NCBI RefSeq assembly: GCF_002858765.1
Contig: NZ_PJRP01000024.1
Span: 35,560-92,501, forward strand
Direction of reading: 5' to 3'
Length of the DNA stretch: 56,942 nt
DNA from: Cupriavidus pauculus
GTDB lineage: Bacteria; Pseudomonadota; Gammaproteobacteria; Burkholderiales; Burkholderiaceae
Shown: positions 25,866 to 34,892 of the stretch, piece after piece
How positions within the stretch are numbered: position 1 is the first letter of the stretch
Layout of the letters: the number at the start of each line of letters is the position of its first letter
The notes under the pieces: model-generated
Told to the model about the DNA's origin: nothing
Database searches by the model: none
Seen by the model: only the letters and a program-made list of their open reading frames with translations
Made by a program: the position numbers and the translations under genes

Positions 25866-27619
25866 GCAACGGCTCCCCGGCTTGGATGGGGTTCGGGTTC
25901 GCTCCCGCCGGCGTCGGGCGGCGCGTTCTGGGCGACGAAGTCTTCGCTGGCGCCCGGCACACTGTACGCATAGGCCCAGCGGTACACCACGGGCAGCGTC
26001 GGCCCCCAGTTGCCATGTGCGGGCGGCGTCTGCGGCGTCTGCCATTCCAACGACGCAGCACGCCATGGATTCGGACCAGACGCCCGTCCGCGCCACAGAC
26101 TCCAGAACAGGTTGAAGACGAACAGCAATTGGGCCGCCGCCACCACGAAGGCCGCGATGGAGATGTACATGTTCATCGTGTGGGCCGACTCGGGGATGAA
26201 GCTGTAGTTGTCCCAGGCGTAGTAGCGGCGCGGCATGCCCATGATGCCCAGATAGTGCATCGGGAAGAAGATGGCATAGGTGCCCACGAACGTCACCCAG
26301 AAGTGGATGCGGCCCATAGTGTCGTTGAGCATACGTCCCGTCACCTTCGGATACCAGTGGTAGAGGCCACCGAACACCACCAGGATCGGCGACACGCCCA
26401 TCACCATGTGAAAGTGCGCCACCACGAAATAGGTGTTGGAAAGCGGTATGTCGACGCTGACGTTGCCAAGGAACAGCCCGGTCAGGCCGCCAATCACGAA
26501 AGTGCTGATGAATGCGATGGCAAACAGCATCGGCACCGAGAAATGGATGTCGCCACGCCACAGCGTGATGACCCAGTTGTATACCTTGATGGCCGTGGGC
26601 ACGGCGATGATCAGCGTGGTCGTGGCAAAGAAGAAGCCGAAGTACGGATTCATGCCGCTCACGAACATGTGGTGCGCCCAGACCACCACGGACAGCAGGC
26701 CGATCGCCAGGATGGCCCAGACCATCGTCCGGTAGCCGAAGATGCTCTTGCGCGAATGCACGCTGACCAGATCCGAGACGATGCCGAAGGCCGGCAGCGC
26801 CACGATGTACACCTCGGGATGGCCGAAGAACCAGAACAGGTGCTGGAACAGCAACGGGCTGCCGCCCTTGTAGTTGAGCTGCTGGCCCATCGACACCATG
26901 GCGGGCATGAAGAAGCTGGTGCCCAGCGTCTTGTCGAGCAGCATCATCACCCCCGACACGAACAGCGCGGGGAACGCCAGCAGGGCAAGAATGGTGGCCA
27001 TGAAGATGCCCCACACGGCCAGCGGCATGCGCAGCATCGTCATGCCTTCGGTTCGCGCCTGCAGCACCGTGGTCACGTAGTTCAGCCCACCCATGGTGGC
27101 GGCGACGATGAAGATCAGCAGCGAGACCAGCATCAGGATGATGCCCCAGTCATGCCCCGGCGTGCCCGGCAGGATCGCCTGTGGCGGATACAGCGTCCAT
27201 CCTGCACCTGTAGGCCCACCGGGCACGAAGAAGCTGGTCAGCAGTACGATCACCGACAGGAAGTAGACCCAGAAACTGAGCATGTTCAGGAACGGGAACA
27301 CCATGTCTCGCGCGCCCACCATCAGCGGGATCAGGAAGTTGCCAAAGCCGCCCAGGAACAGCGCCGTCAGCAGGTAGATCACCATGATCATGCCGTGCAT
27401 GGTGACGAACTGGTAATAGCGGTTGGCGTCGATGAACTCGAACTTGCCCGGAAACCCCAGCTGCATGCGCATCAGGTTCGATAGCGCCACCCCGACCAGC
27501 CCCACGAAAATGGCCACCAGCGTGTATTGCACCGCAATCACCTTGTGGTCCTGGCTCCAGATGTAGCGCGTCCAGAAGCTCTGCGGGCCGTGATGCGCGG
27601 CATCGTCGGCATAGGCCAT
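25862..27619 (-). CDS. Cytochrome c oxidase subunit I (CoxN-like, aa3-type)
   Basis: A 585-aa catalytic core with 12 membrane helices that reduces O2 to water while pumping protons. Visible signatures are QFVTMHGMIMV (low-spin heme His), FGHPEVYIVALPAFG (CuB His, the His-Tyr crosslink and the proton-pathway Glu of A1-type oxidases), VVWAHHMFVSGM (two CuB His), PTAIKVYNW (K-pathway Lys) and VVAHFHMVMG (heme ligands). AAGGAGG precedes ATG 27619. It is flanked by subunits II and III and overlaps the latter by 4 bp. Confidence 0.96.
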   Translation of the reverse strand: MAYADDAAHHGPQSFWTRYIWSQDHKVIAVQYTLVAIFVGLVGVALSNLMRMQLGFPGKFEFIDANRYYQFVTMHGMIMVIYLLTALFLGGFGNFLIPLMVGARDMVFPFLNMLSFWVYFLSVIVLLTSFFVPGGPTGAGWTLYPPQAILPGTPGHDWGIILMLVSLLIFIVAATMGGLNYVTTVLQARTEGMTMLRMPLAVWGIFMATILALLAFPALFVSGVMMLLDKTLGTSFFMPAMVSMGQQLNYKGGSPLLFQHLFWFFGHPEVYIVALPAFGIVSDLVSVHSRKSIFGYRTMVWAILAIGLLSVVVWAHHMFVSGMNPYFGFFFATTTLIIAVPTAIKVYNWVITLWRGDIHFSVPMLFAIAFISTFVIGGLTGLFLGNVSVDIPLSNTYFVVAHFHMVMGVSPILVVFGGLYHWYPKVTGRMLNDTMGRIHFWVTFVGTYAIFFPMHYLGIMGMPRRYYAWDNYSFIPESAHTMNMYISIAAFVVAAAQLLFVFNLFWSLWRGRASGPNPWRAASLEWQTPQTPPAHGNWGPTLPVVYRWAYAYSVPGASEDFVAQNAPPDAGGSEPEPHPSRGAVA

Positions 27620-27634
27620 CGTGTCCCTCCTTGC

Positions 27635-28801
27635 CTACTTCCCGGCCTGGGGCGCCGCACCGGCGCCGGAGCCCAGCGAATGGATATAGGCGGACAGCGC
27701 CGCCACTTCCGCGTCGGTCACGGGCAGCTTCGGCATGACCGGGCCAAAGCCCTTGACCACGCGCGCCTGCGGATCCTCGATTTCCTTCTTCAGGAAAGCG
27801 TCGTCGACGGTGGCGCTGCTGCCATCGGCAAACGTCTGCGTGCTGCCGTACAGCCCCTTCCACGACGGGCCCACGCCCTGCGTACCGTCGACGCTGTGAC
27901 ATGCCACGCAGCCCTTGCTCTGCGCCAGCGCCCTGCCCTGCTCGACGTTGCCGCTGGCACCCGCACCCGCGACGACGCCAGTACCGGGCAATGCGGCTGG
28001 CTGCGCGGCCTTGGCCTGGGTCATCGCAAAGGTCTGCTGCTTCGCCAGCCAGGCCTCGAATGCCGCGGGTTCCTCCACCACAACCTGTCCGCGCATGTTG
28101 TAGTGCCCCACGCCGCAAAGCTGCGCGCACAGGATGTCGAACTTGCCCACCTTCGTGGGCGTGAACCAGAACGACGTGACCATGCCGGGCACCATGTTCA
28201 TGCGCGCCCGGAACGGCGGCACGTAGAAATCGTGCAGCACGTCCTTCGATCTCAGCAGCACCTTGACCGGGCGATTCAGCGGCAAGTGTACTTCCGGGCC
28301 CAGCACGACCACGTCGTCCTGGCTGTTCGGGTCGTCCGGGTTGAGGCCCATCGGATTGGTGGCGCTGGTAAAGCGCGGATCGCTCGTACCGAGTGCGCCA
28401 CCCCGACCGGGAAAGCGGAACGCCCATTGCCATTGCTGGCCCACCACTTCCATCTCCATAGCTTCGCGAGGCGGCCGGACATAGTCGGCGTAGACGATCA
28501 GGCCGGGCGCCAGCAGCGCCATGATGCCGACCGCGCTTAGGCCGATCAGCCAGTGCTCCAGCCGGCGGTTCTCGGGTTCATAGGCGGCGCGGTGACCTTC
28601 GCGATGCCGGAAGCGCCAGACAATGTAGCCCAGCAGCACATTGATGCCGACAAAGAACAGGCCGGTGATGACGAGGGTAATGATGAGCGTGTCGTCCATC
28701 TGCTTCCAGTTGGACGCTAGCGGTGTCAGCCACCAGGGGCTCAGAAAATGAAAGAGCACCGAAGCGGCAACCATGATGACGAGCACGATCGCGATCGCCA
28801 T
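27635..28801 (-). CDS. Cytochrome c oxidase subunit II with fused cytochrome c domain (CoxM-like)
   Basis: A 388-aa first gene of the oxidase operon. Membrane helices are followed by the cupredoxin domain carrying the CuA site: the His in VLHDFYVPPF, then CAQLCGVGHYNM with two Cys, His and Met. A linker then leads to a C-terminal cytochrome c domain with heme motif CVACHS and a distal Met in GPVMPKL. The fusion makes this a caa3-type oxidase that can accept electrons from soluble donors. GGAGGGGG lies just before ATG 28801. The promoter should lie in 28802-29093, where no obvious -35/-10 pair stands out. Confidence 0.95.
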   Translation of the reverse strand: MAIAIVLVIMVAASVLFHFLSPWWLTPLASNWKQMDDTLIITLVITGLFFVGINVLLGYIVWRFRHREGHRAAYEPENRRLEHWLIGLSAVGIMALLAPGLIVYADYVRPPREAMEMEVVGQQWQWAFRFPGRGGALGTSDPRFTSATNPMGLNPDDPNSQDDVVVLGPEVHLPLNRPVKVLLRSKDVLHDFYVPPFRARMNMVPGMVTSFWFTPTKVGKFDILCAQLCGVGHYNMRGQVVVEEPAAFEAWLAKQQTFAMTQAKAAQPAALPGTGVVAGAGASGNVEQGRALAQSKGCVACHSVDGTQGVGPSWKGLYGSTQTFADGSSATVDDAFLKKEIEDPQARVVKGFGPVMPKLPVTDAEVAALSAYIHSLGSGAGAAPQAGK

Positions 28802-29093
28802 GTCCCCCTCCTCTTACGCACGCCAGGGAACGGGCCGAAAGGCAGGGGCAGGCGGGTGCGCCCGTTCACGCACGTGGAATAAGACTAGTGCATCGGTTCA
28901 GGCCACTGCAAGGCGACATGCGCTGCGCCACGTTCGGAGACGCTCGCCGCGCCGTTCGCCCCGAGTCTCGCGTGCGGCACAACAAAAAATGGCAGTGGGG
29001 ATTCATCGGTCCCGACTGCCATCCGTGGCGCTCGCGGGCCGTGGCATGCGGCCAGAGCGTGCGCGCAACACGTTGTATCACATAACGATGTAT

Positions 29094-29597
29094 CTAATGC
29101 ACGACATCGCGTGATTCCAGCTTCCAGTAGCACAGCGCAATGCACATGCCGAAGATCAGATGACCCACCACCGTATGCCAGCCGCGCGCATCCACAAACC
29201 ACGGAAACGCGGCCGTCATCACATAGAAGTTGAACAGGTAGACCACCAGCCCGAACGCGGCGCCCACCAGCATCGACATGCCAACGCTGGAATCCAGCTG
29301 GAACGGGGCAATCAGGGCGCAGAGCGCGCAGCCCAGCACAATGCCGATCACGAAGTGGATAATCAGCGCCACGGCCACCGTGCTGACGCTGAACATCGAC
29401 GTCTGCAGCACTTCGCGCCCCATCACGATGGCGGCAATCAGGCGCGTGGTGCCCCACGGATGCACGCCGGCCACCATGCTCGACCAGAACATCTCCACGA
29501 CGATCAGCAACGCCCCAGCGGCCAGACCCGATACCGCGGCGGCAGACCAGTCGGGCAGGCGGCGCACGTATTGGTGCGAATGCAAGTGAAGTTCCAT
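29094..29597 (-). CDS. Conserved membrane protein of unknown function
   Basis: A 167-aa protein with about four membrane helices (AAVSGLAAGALLIVVEMFW, VSTVAVALIIHFVIGIVLGC, VGAAFGLVVYLFNFYVMTAA, VVGHLIFGMCIALCYW). The His-rich start is MELHLHSHQYVRR. I do not recognise a family. GGAGGAA just upstream decides for ATG 29597 over an ATG four codons earlier that overlaps that ribosome site. It lies upstream of the oxidase operon in the same direction, separated by 292 bp, so a shared transcript is possible but not shown. Confidence 0.7.
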   Translation of the reverse strand: MELHLHSHQYVRRLPDWSAAAVSGLAAGALLIVVEMFWSSMVAGVHPWGTTRLIAAIVMGREVLQTSMFSVSTVAVALIIHFVIGIVLGCALCALIAPFQLDSSVGMSMLVGAAFGLVVYLFNFYVMTAAFPWFVDARGWHTVVGHLIFGMCIALCYWKLESRDVVH

Positions 29598-29811
29598 AGC
29601 TTCCTCCATTGGTGGCCGATGATAGCCATCATGCGTTCAGCATAGGACACCGGCCGCGGCAGGTGCGGACGGCCAGACCACCCGGCACGTTGTGCAGCGC
29701 GGCGTAGCACACGTACTGCCTGCCAGAAGCTCCTTGTGCCATGCATGCGCGGCGCGAAAGAAATTCTGCAAGTGTTTCAAACATCGCGGGACAACCCTGA
29801 CGCTTCCGGCC

Positions 29812-29838
29812 TTGTATTCGCCACCCACGGCCTATACT
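29812..29838 (+). promoter_or_regulatory. Candidate promoter of the 60-aa membrane protein gene
   Basis: TTGTAT (29812-29817) and TATACT (29833-29838) are separated by 15 bp, 33 bp before the start codon. The -10 is good, the -35 moderate and the spacing short. Confidence 0.4.
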
Positions 29839-29870
29839 GGAATCAGAAAGAAACAAGACAGGAGACCGCC

Positions 29871-30053
29871 ATGATTCACCTACAGGCGCACGATCTTGTG
29901 TTTTTGATCCCCATGGCACTCGTCGGGCTGCTGGCGATGGGTGCGATCCCGGTGGCCGCCAAGGCGCTGCGTATCAGTTGCCGATGCGCTGGAGCAATCA
30001 TCGGGGTGCTACTGGGGGTGCTCGTGCTGGAAGCGCTGCCGCTGCTGATATAG
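29871..30053 (+). CDS. Small membrane protein, 60 aa
   Basis: A short gene with a clear ribosome site (ACAGGAG 8 bp before ATG). The product is almost entirely hydrophobic, with two likely membrane helices: LVFLIPMALVGLLAMGAIPVA and GAIIGVLLGVLVLEALPLLI, separated by ALRISCRC. No family is recognised. A second small membrane-protein gene follows 48 bp downstream. Confidence 0.6.
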   Translation: MIHLQAHDLVFLIPMALVGLLAMGAIPVAAKALRISCRCAGAIIGVLLGVLVLEALPLLI

Positions 30054-30101
30054 CGGCCCGGCAGCTTGAAGTGGAGCGCCTTTGAGAGAGAAGGAGGCGC
30101 G

Positions 30102-30275
30102 ATGTCGTTGACACTGCTCGCTGCCGTGATGGCGGCGCTGCTGGTCTTGACCGTGGCGTCCGCGCTATGGCGATGCAGCCATCCCTTCCGGATGCGCTAC
30201 ACGCGATGCGCGCGCCGGCGCACGCGCGCCGGCCTGTGCAGGGAGTTGCCGCAAAGGCACTCCCACATGCCCTGA
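30102..30275 (+). CDS. Small membrane protein, 57 aa
   Basis: A short gene with a strong ribosome site (AAGGAGG 6 bp before ATG). One N-terminal hydrophobic helix (LTLLAAVMAALLVLTVASAL) is followed by a basic Arg/Cys-rich tail (RCARRRTRAGLCREL). Its last third overlaps a GC-rich palindromic stretch near 30210-30240, so that part may owe as much to DNA structure as to protein selection. The function is unknown. Confidence 0.5.
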   Translation: MSLTLLAAVMAALLVLTVASALWRCSHPFRMRYTRCARRRTRAGLCRELPQRHSHMP

Positions 30276-30289
30276 ATTTCCGCCCGGAT

Positions 30290-30478
30290 TCAGATCTCGA
30301 TCATCGAGAAATCGCCCTTGTTGACGTCGCACTCGGGGCAACGCCAGTCTTCGGGGATGTCTTCCCAGCGCGTGCCGGGTGCAATGCCGTCCTCGGGCCA
30401 GCCCTGTTCCTCGTCGTACACCCACCCGCAAATCAGGCAAACCCAGGTCTTGTAGGCAATCGCTTCCTGCTCCAACAC
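30290..30478 (-). CDS. Rubredoxin
   Basis: A 62-aa single-iron electron-transfer protein. The two iron-binding knuckles CLICG and CPECD are present, with the rubredoxin core YDEEQGWPEDGIAPGTRWED between them. Rubredoxins pass electrons to alkane hydroxylases, peroxide reductases or other redox partners, and none of these is adjacent here. The start is GTG 30478, supported by AAAAGGAG 5 bp upstream; no ATG fits. It runs convergently with the two small membrane-protein genes. Confidence 0.95.
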   Translation of the reverse strand: MLEQEAIAYKTWVCLICGWVYDEEQGWPEDGIAPGTRWEDIPEDWRCPECDVNKGDFSMIEI

Positions 30479-30604
30479 TCGCTCCTTTTGATCGTCAATC
30501 TGTCAGTCCGGGGCGAATGATACGCGGTTTCGTGTTGCGGCCATCCGGCGCGGCGCCTAAAGCTTTCGTTTAAACGCCGCAGCCGGCGGCTTGCCTGGCA
30601 ACGG

Positions 30605-33600
30605 CTATTGCCGGATCGAGAAGTCGACGCGGTTCGGCGTGCCCTTGTCCTTGATGCCTTCCGCTGTCAGTTTCGGCGCCGTCAGGAACAGCTTTGCGTC
30701 GGGCACCTTGCCGTCGCGCTCCAGCGACTGCTTGACCGCCAGCGCACGCTGGTCTGCCAGCGCGCGCAGTTCGGCGTCGGTGACGGGCGCGTTCTCCAGC
30801 AGCAGTTTCTCCATCTCGTGCGGCGGCAGCGACTTGTTCAGGCCGATGAAATTCTTCGGCTTCTTGAACGACTCGCGCTTGTACACCGCCTCCAGGTACT
30901 TCGGATACTCCTGCTTCGACACAGTCACCTTGGCACCCTGGTCGCCACCCTCGCCCTCTTCTGCCTGGGCGCCTGCCTGGGCCGAACGACGCAGGTCGCG
31001 CTGCTTGGCCTCGGCCACGCGCTGGTCCAGCCAGACACGGCGCGCGCCATCGGCATCGGTGGCGGGGTCGATGCGCCCGCTGATTTCCAGCCGCAGCGAC
31101 GGACGGTCGTTCAGCGCCTTGCCCACCGTCTCGATCTTCTTGCGCGCGTCATCGGTCAGCGTCGACGATCCCGGCGCGAACTCGATATAGCCAAGCTCCT
31201 CTCCGCTGCCGCCGAACGCCGAGGCGATCAGCGCGAACGGTGATGTGATCGCCTTGGTCAGCAGGTTCACGATCACGCGCATGATCACGCCCCCAATGCT
31301 GAATTCAGGGTCTGACAGCGATCCCGACACCGGCAGGTTGATGTCGATCACGCCGTTGCGGTCCTTGAGCAGCGACACGGCCAGCAGCACCGGCAGCTTC
31401 ACGGCGTCGGGGCTGTCCACCTTGTCGCCGAAGGTGAGCTGGTCCAGGTACAGGTGATTCCTCGCGTCCAGCTTGCCGTTCTCGATCTTGTACGCCACAT
31501 CGACCGTGAGCTTGCCCTTGGTGATCGGGTAGCCCGCGTATTTGGCCGCATACGGCGTCAGGCGAGTCAGCTCCACACCAGCGGCCTTGGCCGCGATGTC
31601 CAGATAGAGCTGTTCGCCCAGCGGATTGAGCTTGCCGCTGATGCTGACCGGCGCGTCATCGTCGAGCCGGCCATCGAGCACCAGGTCAGCCGGCGTGGGA
31701 TCGGCCGACGACACCTTCGACACCGAGCCCTTCATGTCGGTCAGGTTGGCCGAGTAGTTCGGCTTGACGAAGAAGTCCGAGAAGTTGATGTTGCCCTTGT
31801 TGATCGTCACGCCGCCCAGGCGTATCTGGGGTTTCGGTCCCGCCGCTTCCTTGGCGGGTACCGCCTGCGGTGCTGGCCTGGCCTCCGGCGCCGATGCCGG
31901 GCTGGCCTGCGTCAGGCTCGTGGACGGCGCGGCCTGGCCCTTCTCGGCGCCGCCGGCCATCACGTCCTGCAGGTTCAGCCGGCCGTTGGCATTGAGGATC
32001 ACGCGCGCATAGAAGTCGTTCAGCGCCACGTTGCTGACGCCCACCTGCATCGGGCCCTTGGCATCGTCCATGCTGAAGTCGATGCCATTGACGGCCAGCG
32101 CACGCCAGCGCAGGAAGTCATCCCCGGTAATGCGGTCGACCGTACGCACGTTGCCGGCAAAGGCGTTGCCGTTGAAGCGCACGACGATCGGCTTGCCGGC
32201 CGGCGCGTCGTAGGCCACCTTGCCCTTGAGCGTCATCGTGCCGCTGCGCAGCGCGGCGTTGAAGCGATCGGCCATATACGGCTGCAGCGGCGCCATGTCG
32301 AGATCGCGCAGGTCCAGCTGCAGTTGCGCGGCGGGGCCGGTCGGCACGACCTGGCCGTCGACGTTCATCACGCCCTTGCGGCCGCTTTCGGCGTGCAGTT
32401 TCATCGGCAACGCCCCGGGCGACAGCGGCCACGTGATGGTGCCGGTGCTCAGTCCGATATTGCGAAACTGGTGGATCACCGGACGGCCGCGATTGACTTC
32501 GGCCGGCGCGTAATCCGCCAGCCGCGCCTCGCCGCCATCCACGGCCACCTTGCCGACGCGCACCTTCCAGCCCGGCGCGGCCGCACGGCCATTGGTCTGC
32601 GGTGCGGGCCTCGCCGCCTTCTGGTCTGCCGCTTTCTGTTCGGCAGATTCGGTCGCCCAGATCTGCGCCGATTCCAGCAACTGGCCGCGACGGTCGCGCG
32701 TGGCGGCAATGCGCGGCTTCACCAGCGCCACCTGCCCGGCCTCGAACGTCTGCTTGGCCAGGTCGAGCTGGATGTCGTCCAAGATCAGCTTGTCGGCATT
32801 GATCAGCGGCAGGTTGGCGCCCTCGGTATCCGCCACGCGCGCCGTGCGGACGCTACGCGCTGCCCGGGCACCGCGCCTGGCCGGCGCGGACTTGGCATCG
32901 TCGTCGCTGTCATTGGGGGCGGTCGATGCGCCCGACGCAACGGGCATCTTGACCGGATCGCGTGTGGCCACATAGACCGGCGAAAGCTCGACGCGCGATT
33001 TCTGCAGCGTGAACTGGAACACCGGCTGCGTCCATGCCATCGTGTAGTGCAGTTCGGCATTGACGGCCGTCTCACCAAACTGGCTGTGCAGCGCGCGCGG
33101 CCACCACGCCGAAAAACCCTGCGGGCGCAGGCCCGCTGTTTCCAGCGTACCCGTCAGCGTGCCCTGCTTCAGGCCCAGTTCGCCGGTGTGCTTGATGGTC
33201 TGCCCGTTGGCGATCGTGATATTGGCGTCAAGCTTCGCAGGCTTGTCGCCGGTGCTGGCCAGGTTGACGATGTCGACGTTGACCGGACCAACATCGAGCT
33301 TGCCCGGGCCGGACGGCGCCAGTTCGTCGACCAACCCGAGCTTCGCCTCCTTGACGGTCACGCGGTCAACGGCATACGACCACGGCAGCTCTTCGGCCTT
33401 GGGCGGCGGCTGCACGCCTGTGGCTGCCGGTGCGGACGCCGATACGGCCGAAGCGGCAGATGGGGCCGATGGTGGCGCCGCGGCCTTGGCCGGCGCCTGC
33501 ACAGCGGCCTTCGACGCCGGCGCGGTTGCCGGCAGGAAGGCGGTCGCCAGGTTAAGTGTACCGTCCTGGCGGCGCAGCGCCTGCAGGTCGAAGCCCTCCA

Positions 33601-34591
33601 GCTCGATGCTCTTCACATGGGCGGAATGCGCCAGCGGTTCCACGCGGTCCAGATCGACGGCCAGGCGGCCGGCCTTGACGATCGGCGCCCCGGCGTGGGT
33701 CTGCACGTCGGCATCGCGCAGCGCGATCGTGCCGGACACATACAGGTCCTGCTTGTCCTTTTCCTGCCGAAAACCGACCTTCAGCCGGGTATCGACGAGA
33801 CCGCCCTTGACCTGCGCATCCTTGAGCTTTGGCGCGAACGCCATGTACTTCGCCACCTCCAGGCCGTCCAGATTGACGTTGAGGTCGGTCTGGTGGCTGT
33901 CCGCAAACGGTTGCGACGTACCGTCCAGCGCCAGCGGCGTGCCGTTGATCTTGGCAAACAGCGACGGCCGGGTATTGATCGCCACATCGTGCGGCAGGTT
34001 CGACAGGAAGGGCAGCGTCAGCGTGAAGTTCTCCACGCGCTGCACGGTATCGAGGGCCTTGTCCTCATAGACGAAGCTGCTGTTGGACACGGCGATATTG
34101 CTCACCGAGAACCGTGCCGGCTTGCTGTCGGCCGGCTTGGGCGGCAGCGCGGCAAAACGCTCCTGAATATCGGCGAAGCTCATGCGGCCGTCGGCATTGC
34201 GCACCACATGCACGCTGAGCCGATCCACATGCAGAAAATCGACCACCGGCGCCAGATGCCAGATCGACGCGGCCGAGGTATTGGCCTCGACCTCGCCCAG
34301 CGTCAGCATGGGCGTCTTGCCGTCGGGCTCGAAAATGGTCAGGTCGTTCAGCGTCGCGGCCAGCTCGAAAGGTCGCACTTGCGCGGCGCCCAGCGTGACC
34401 TTACGGCCCAGTGCCTCGGTCGCGTTCTTTTCTACCAGATACTTGATGAGCGGCGGCCCGCCAAAATAGCCGGCCAGTCCGAAAACTGCCAGCGCGGCCA
34501 CCACTCCGCCCGCGACGCGCACTGCCACGCGCCGGCGCGGCGTTGCCATGGCCGCCCCTGTTGCAGCCTGGATGGAATCCTTGAAAGCCAT
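30605..34591 (-). CDS. DUF748 / AsmA-superfamily giant envelope protein
   Basis: A 1328-aa protein with an N-terminal membrane anchor (about residues 22-45, VRVAGGVVAALAVFGLAGYF) and a long periplasmic part of repeated beta-rich segments, matching DUF748 within the AsmA-like superfamily. Low-complexity Ala/Pro/Ser linkers lie near 385-420 and 900-945. The C-terminus (IEFAPGSSTLTDDARKKIE, then an ISGRID-type segment) resembles an OmpA-like peptidoglycan-associated fold. AsmA-type proteins are proposed to form bridges for lipid transport between membranes; the role here is inferred by family only. The opposite strand also has a very long open frame here, a GC-rich shadow. Confidence 0.9.
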   Translation of the reverse strand: MAFKDSIQAATGAAMATPRRRVAVRVAGGVVAALAVFGLAGYFGGPPLIKYLVEKNATEALGRKVTLGAAQVRPFELAATLNDLTIFEPDGKTPMLTLGEVEANTSAASIWHLAPVVDFLHVDRLSVHVVRNADGRMSFADIQERFAALPPKPADSKPARFSVSNIAVSNSSFVYEDKALDTVQRVENFTLTLPFLSNLPHDVAINTRPSLFAKINGTPLALDGTSQPFADSHQTDLNVNLDGLEVAKYMAFAPKLKDAQVKGGLVDTRLKVGFRQEKDKQDLYVSGTIALRDADVQTHAGAPIVKAGRLAVDLDRVEPLAHSAHVKSIELEGFDLQALRRQDGTLNLATAFLPATAPASKAAVQAPAKAAAPPSAPSAASAVSASAPAATGVQPPPKAEELPWSYAVDRVTVKEAKLGLVDELAPSGPGKLDVGPVNVDIVNLASTGDKPAKLDANITIANGQTIKHTGELGLKQGTLTGTLETAGLRPQGFSAWWPRALHSQFGETAVNAELHYTMAWTQPVFQFTLQKSRVELSPVYVATRDPVKMPVASGASTAPNDSDDDAKSAPARRGARAARSVRTARVADTEGANLPLINADKLILDDIQLDLAKQTFEAGQVALVKPRIAATRDRRGQLLESAQIWATESAEQKAADQKAARPAPQTNGRAAAPGWKVRVGKVAVDGGEARLADYAPAEVNRGRPVIHQFRNIGLSTGTITWPLSPGALPMKLHAESGRKGVMNVDGQVVPTGPAAQLQLDLRDLDMAPLQPYMADRFNAALRSGTMTLKGKVAYDAPAGKPIVVRFNGNAFAGNVRTVDRITGDDFLRWRALAVNGIDFSMDDAKGPMQVGVSNVALNDFYARVILNANGRLNLQDVMAGGAEKGQAAPSTSLTQASPASAPEARPAPQAVPAKEAAGPKPQIRLGGVTINKGNINFSDFFVKPNYSANLTDMKGSVSKVSSADPTPADLVLDGRLDDDAPVSISGKLNPLGEQLYLDIAAKAAGVELTRLTPYAAKYAGYPITKGKLTVDVAYKIENGKLDARNHLYLDQLTFGDKVDSPDAVKLPVLLAVSLLKDRNGVIDINLPVSGSLSDPEFSIGGVIMRVIVNLLTKAITSPFALIASAFGGSGEELGYIEFAPGSSTLTDDARKKIETVGKALNDRPSLRLEISGRIDPATDADGARRVWLDQRVAEAKQRDLRRSAQAGAQAEEGEGGDQGAKVTVSKQEYPKYLEAVYKRESFKKPKNFIGLNKSLPPHEMEKLLLENAPVTDAELRALADQRALAVKQSLERDGKVPDAKLFLTAPKLTAEGIKDKGTPNRVDFSIRQ

Positions 34592-34892
34592 GTCACCCCA
34601 GAAAATATGACCCCGCGCATTTCGCGCTTTGTGCCCCGGATTTCACTTGCTTTTGCATTATGGAGACGGATTATGGCAGCGCAAAGGACGATTTAGTATT
34701 CAATCTGATGAAAATCGGAGTTGAAACACGTCGATCTGGTATCTTTACGCCTTTGCGAAGCGTCCCGTCGTGCCCGCCTGCTTACCCGCCGGCCCCGGTT
34801 CGCCAAGTTCGTGTCGTCATCCTTCGGCCGTCTCCCTCCACGTCATCCGTGTTGCGCGCTTCGCATGTGAATGTATCCATGCGAGTCTTTTC
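34592..34892. other. Divergent intergenic region, about 300 bp
   Basis: The region lies between the DUF748 gene and the MHS transporter gene and should carry both promoters. The 34640-34740 part is AT-richer, including TTGCTTTTGCATTATGG around 34651-34667. I see no confident promoter, operator or RNA element. Confidence 0.4.

Noticed and set aside
25751..27484. A plus-strand frame of 577 codons opposite cytochrome oxidase subunit I
   Set aside because: Composition is His/Gln/Glu-rich low complexity; subunit I on the other strand is certain.
31454..34696. A plus-strand frame of 1080 codons opposite the DUF748 gene
   Set aside because: The sequence is rich in Arg, His, Gln and Gly with no domain, a typical shadow of a GC-rich gene. 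The minus-strand product is a recognisable family.
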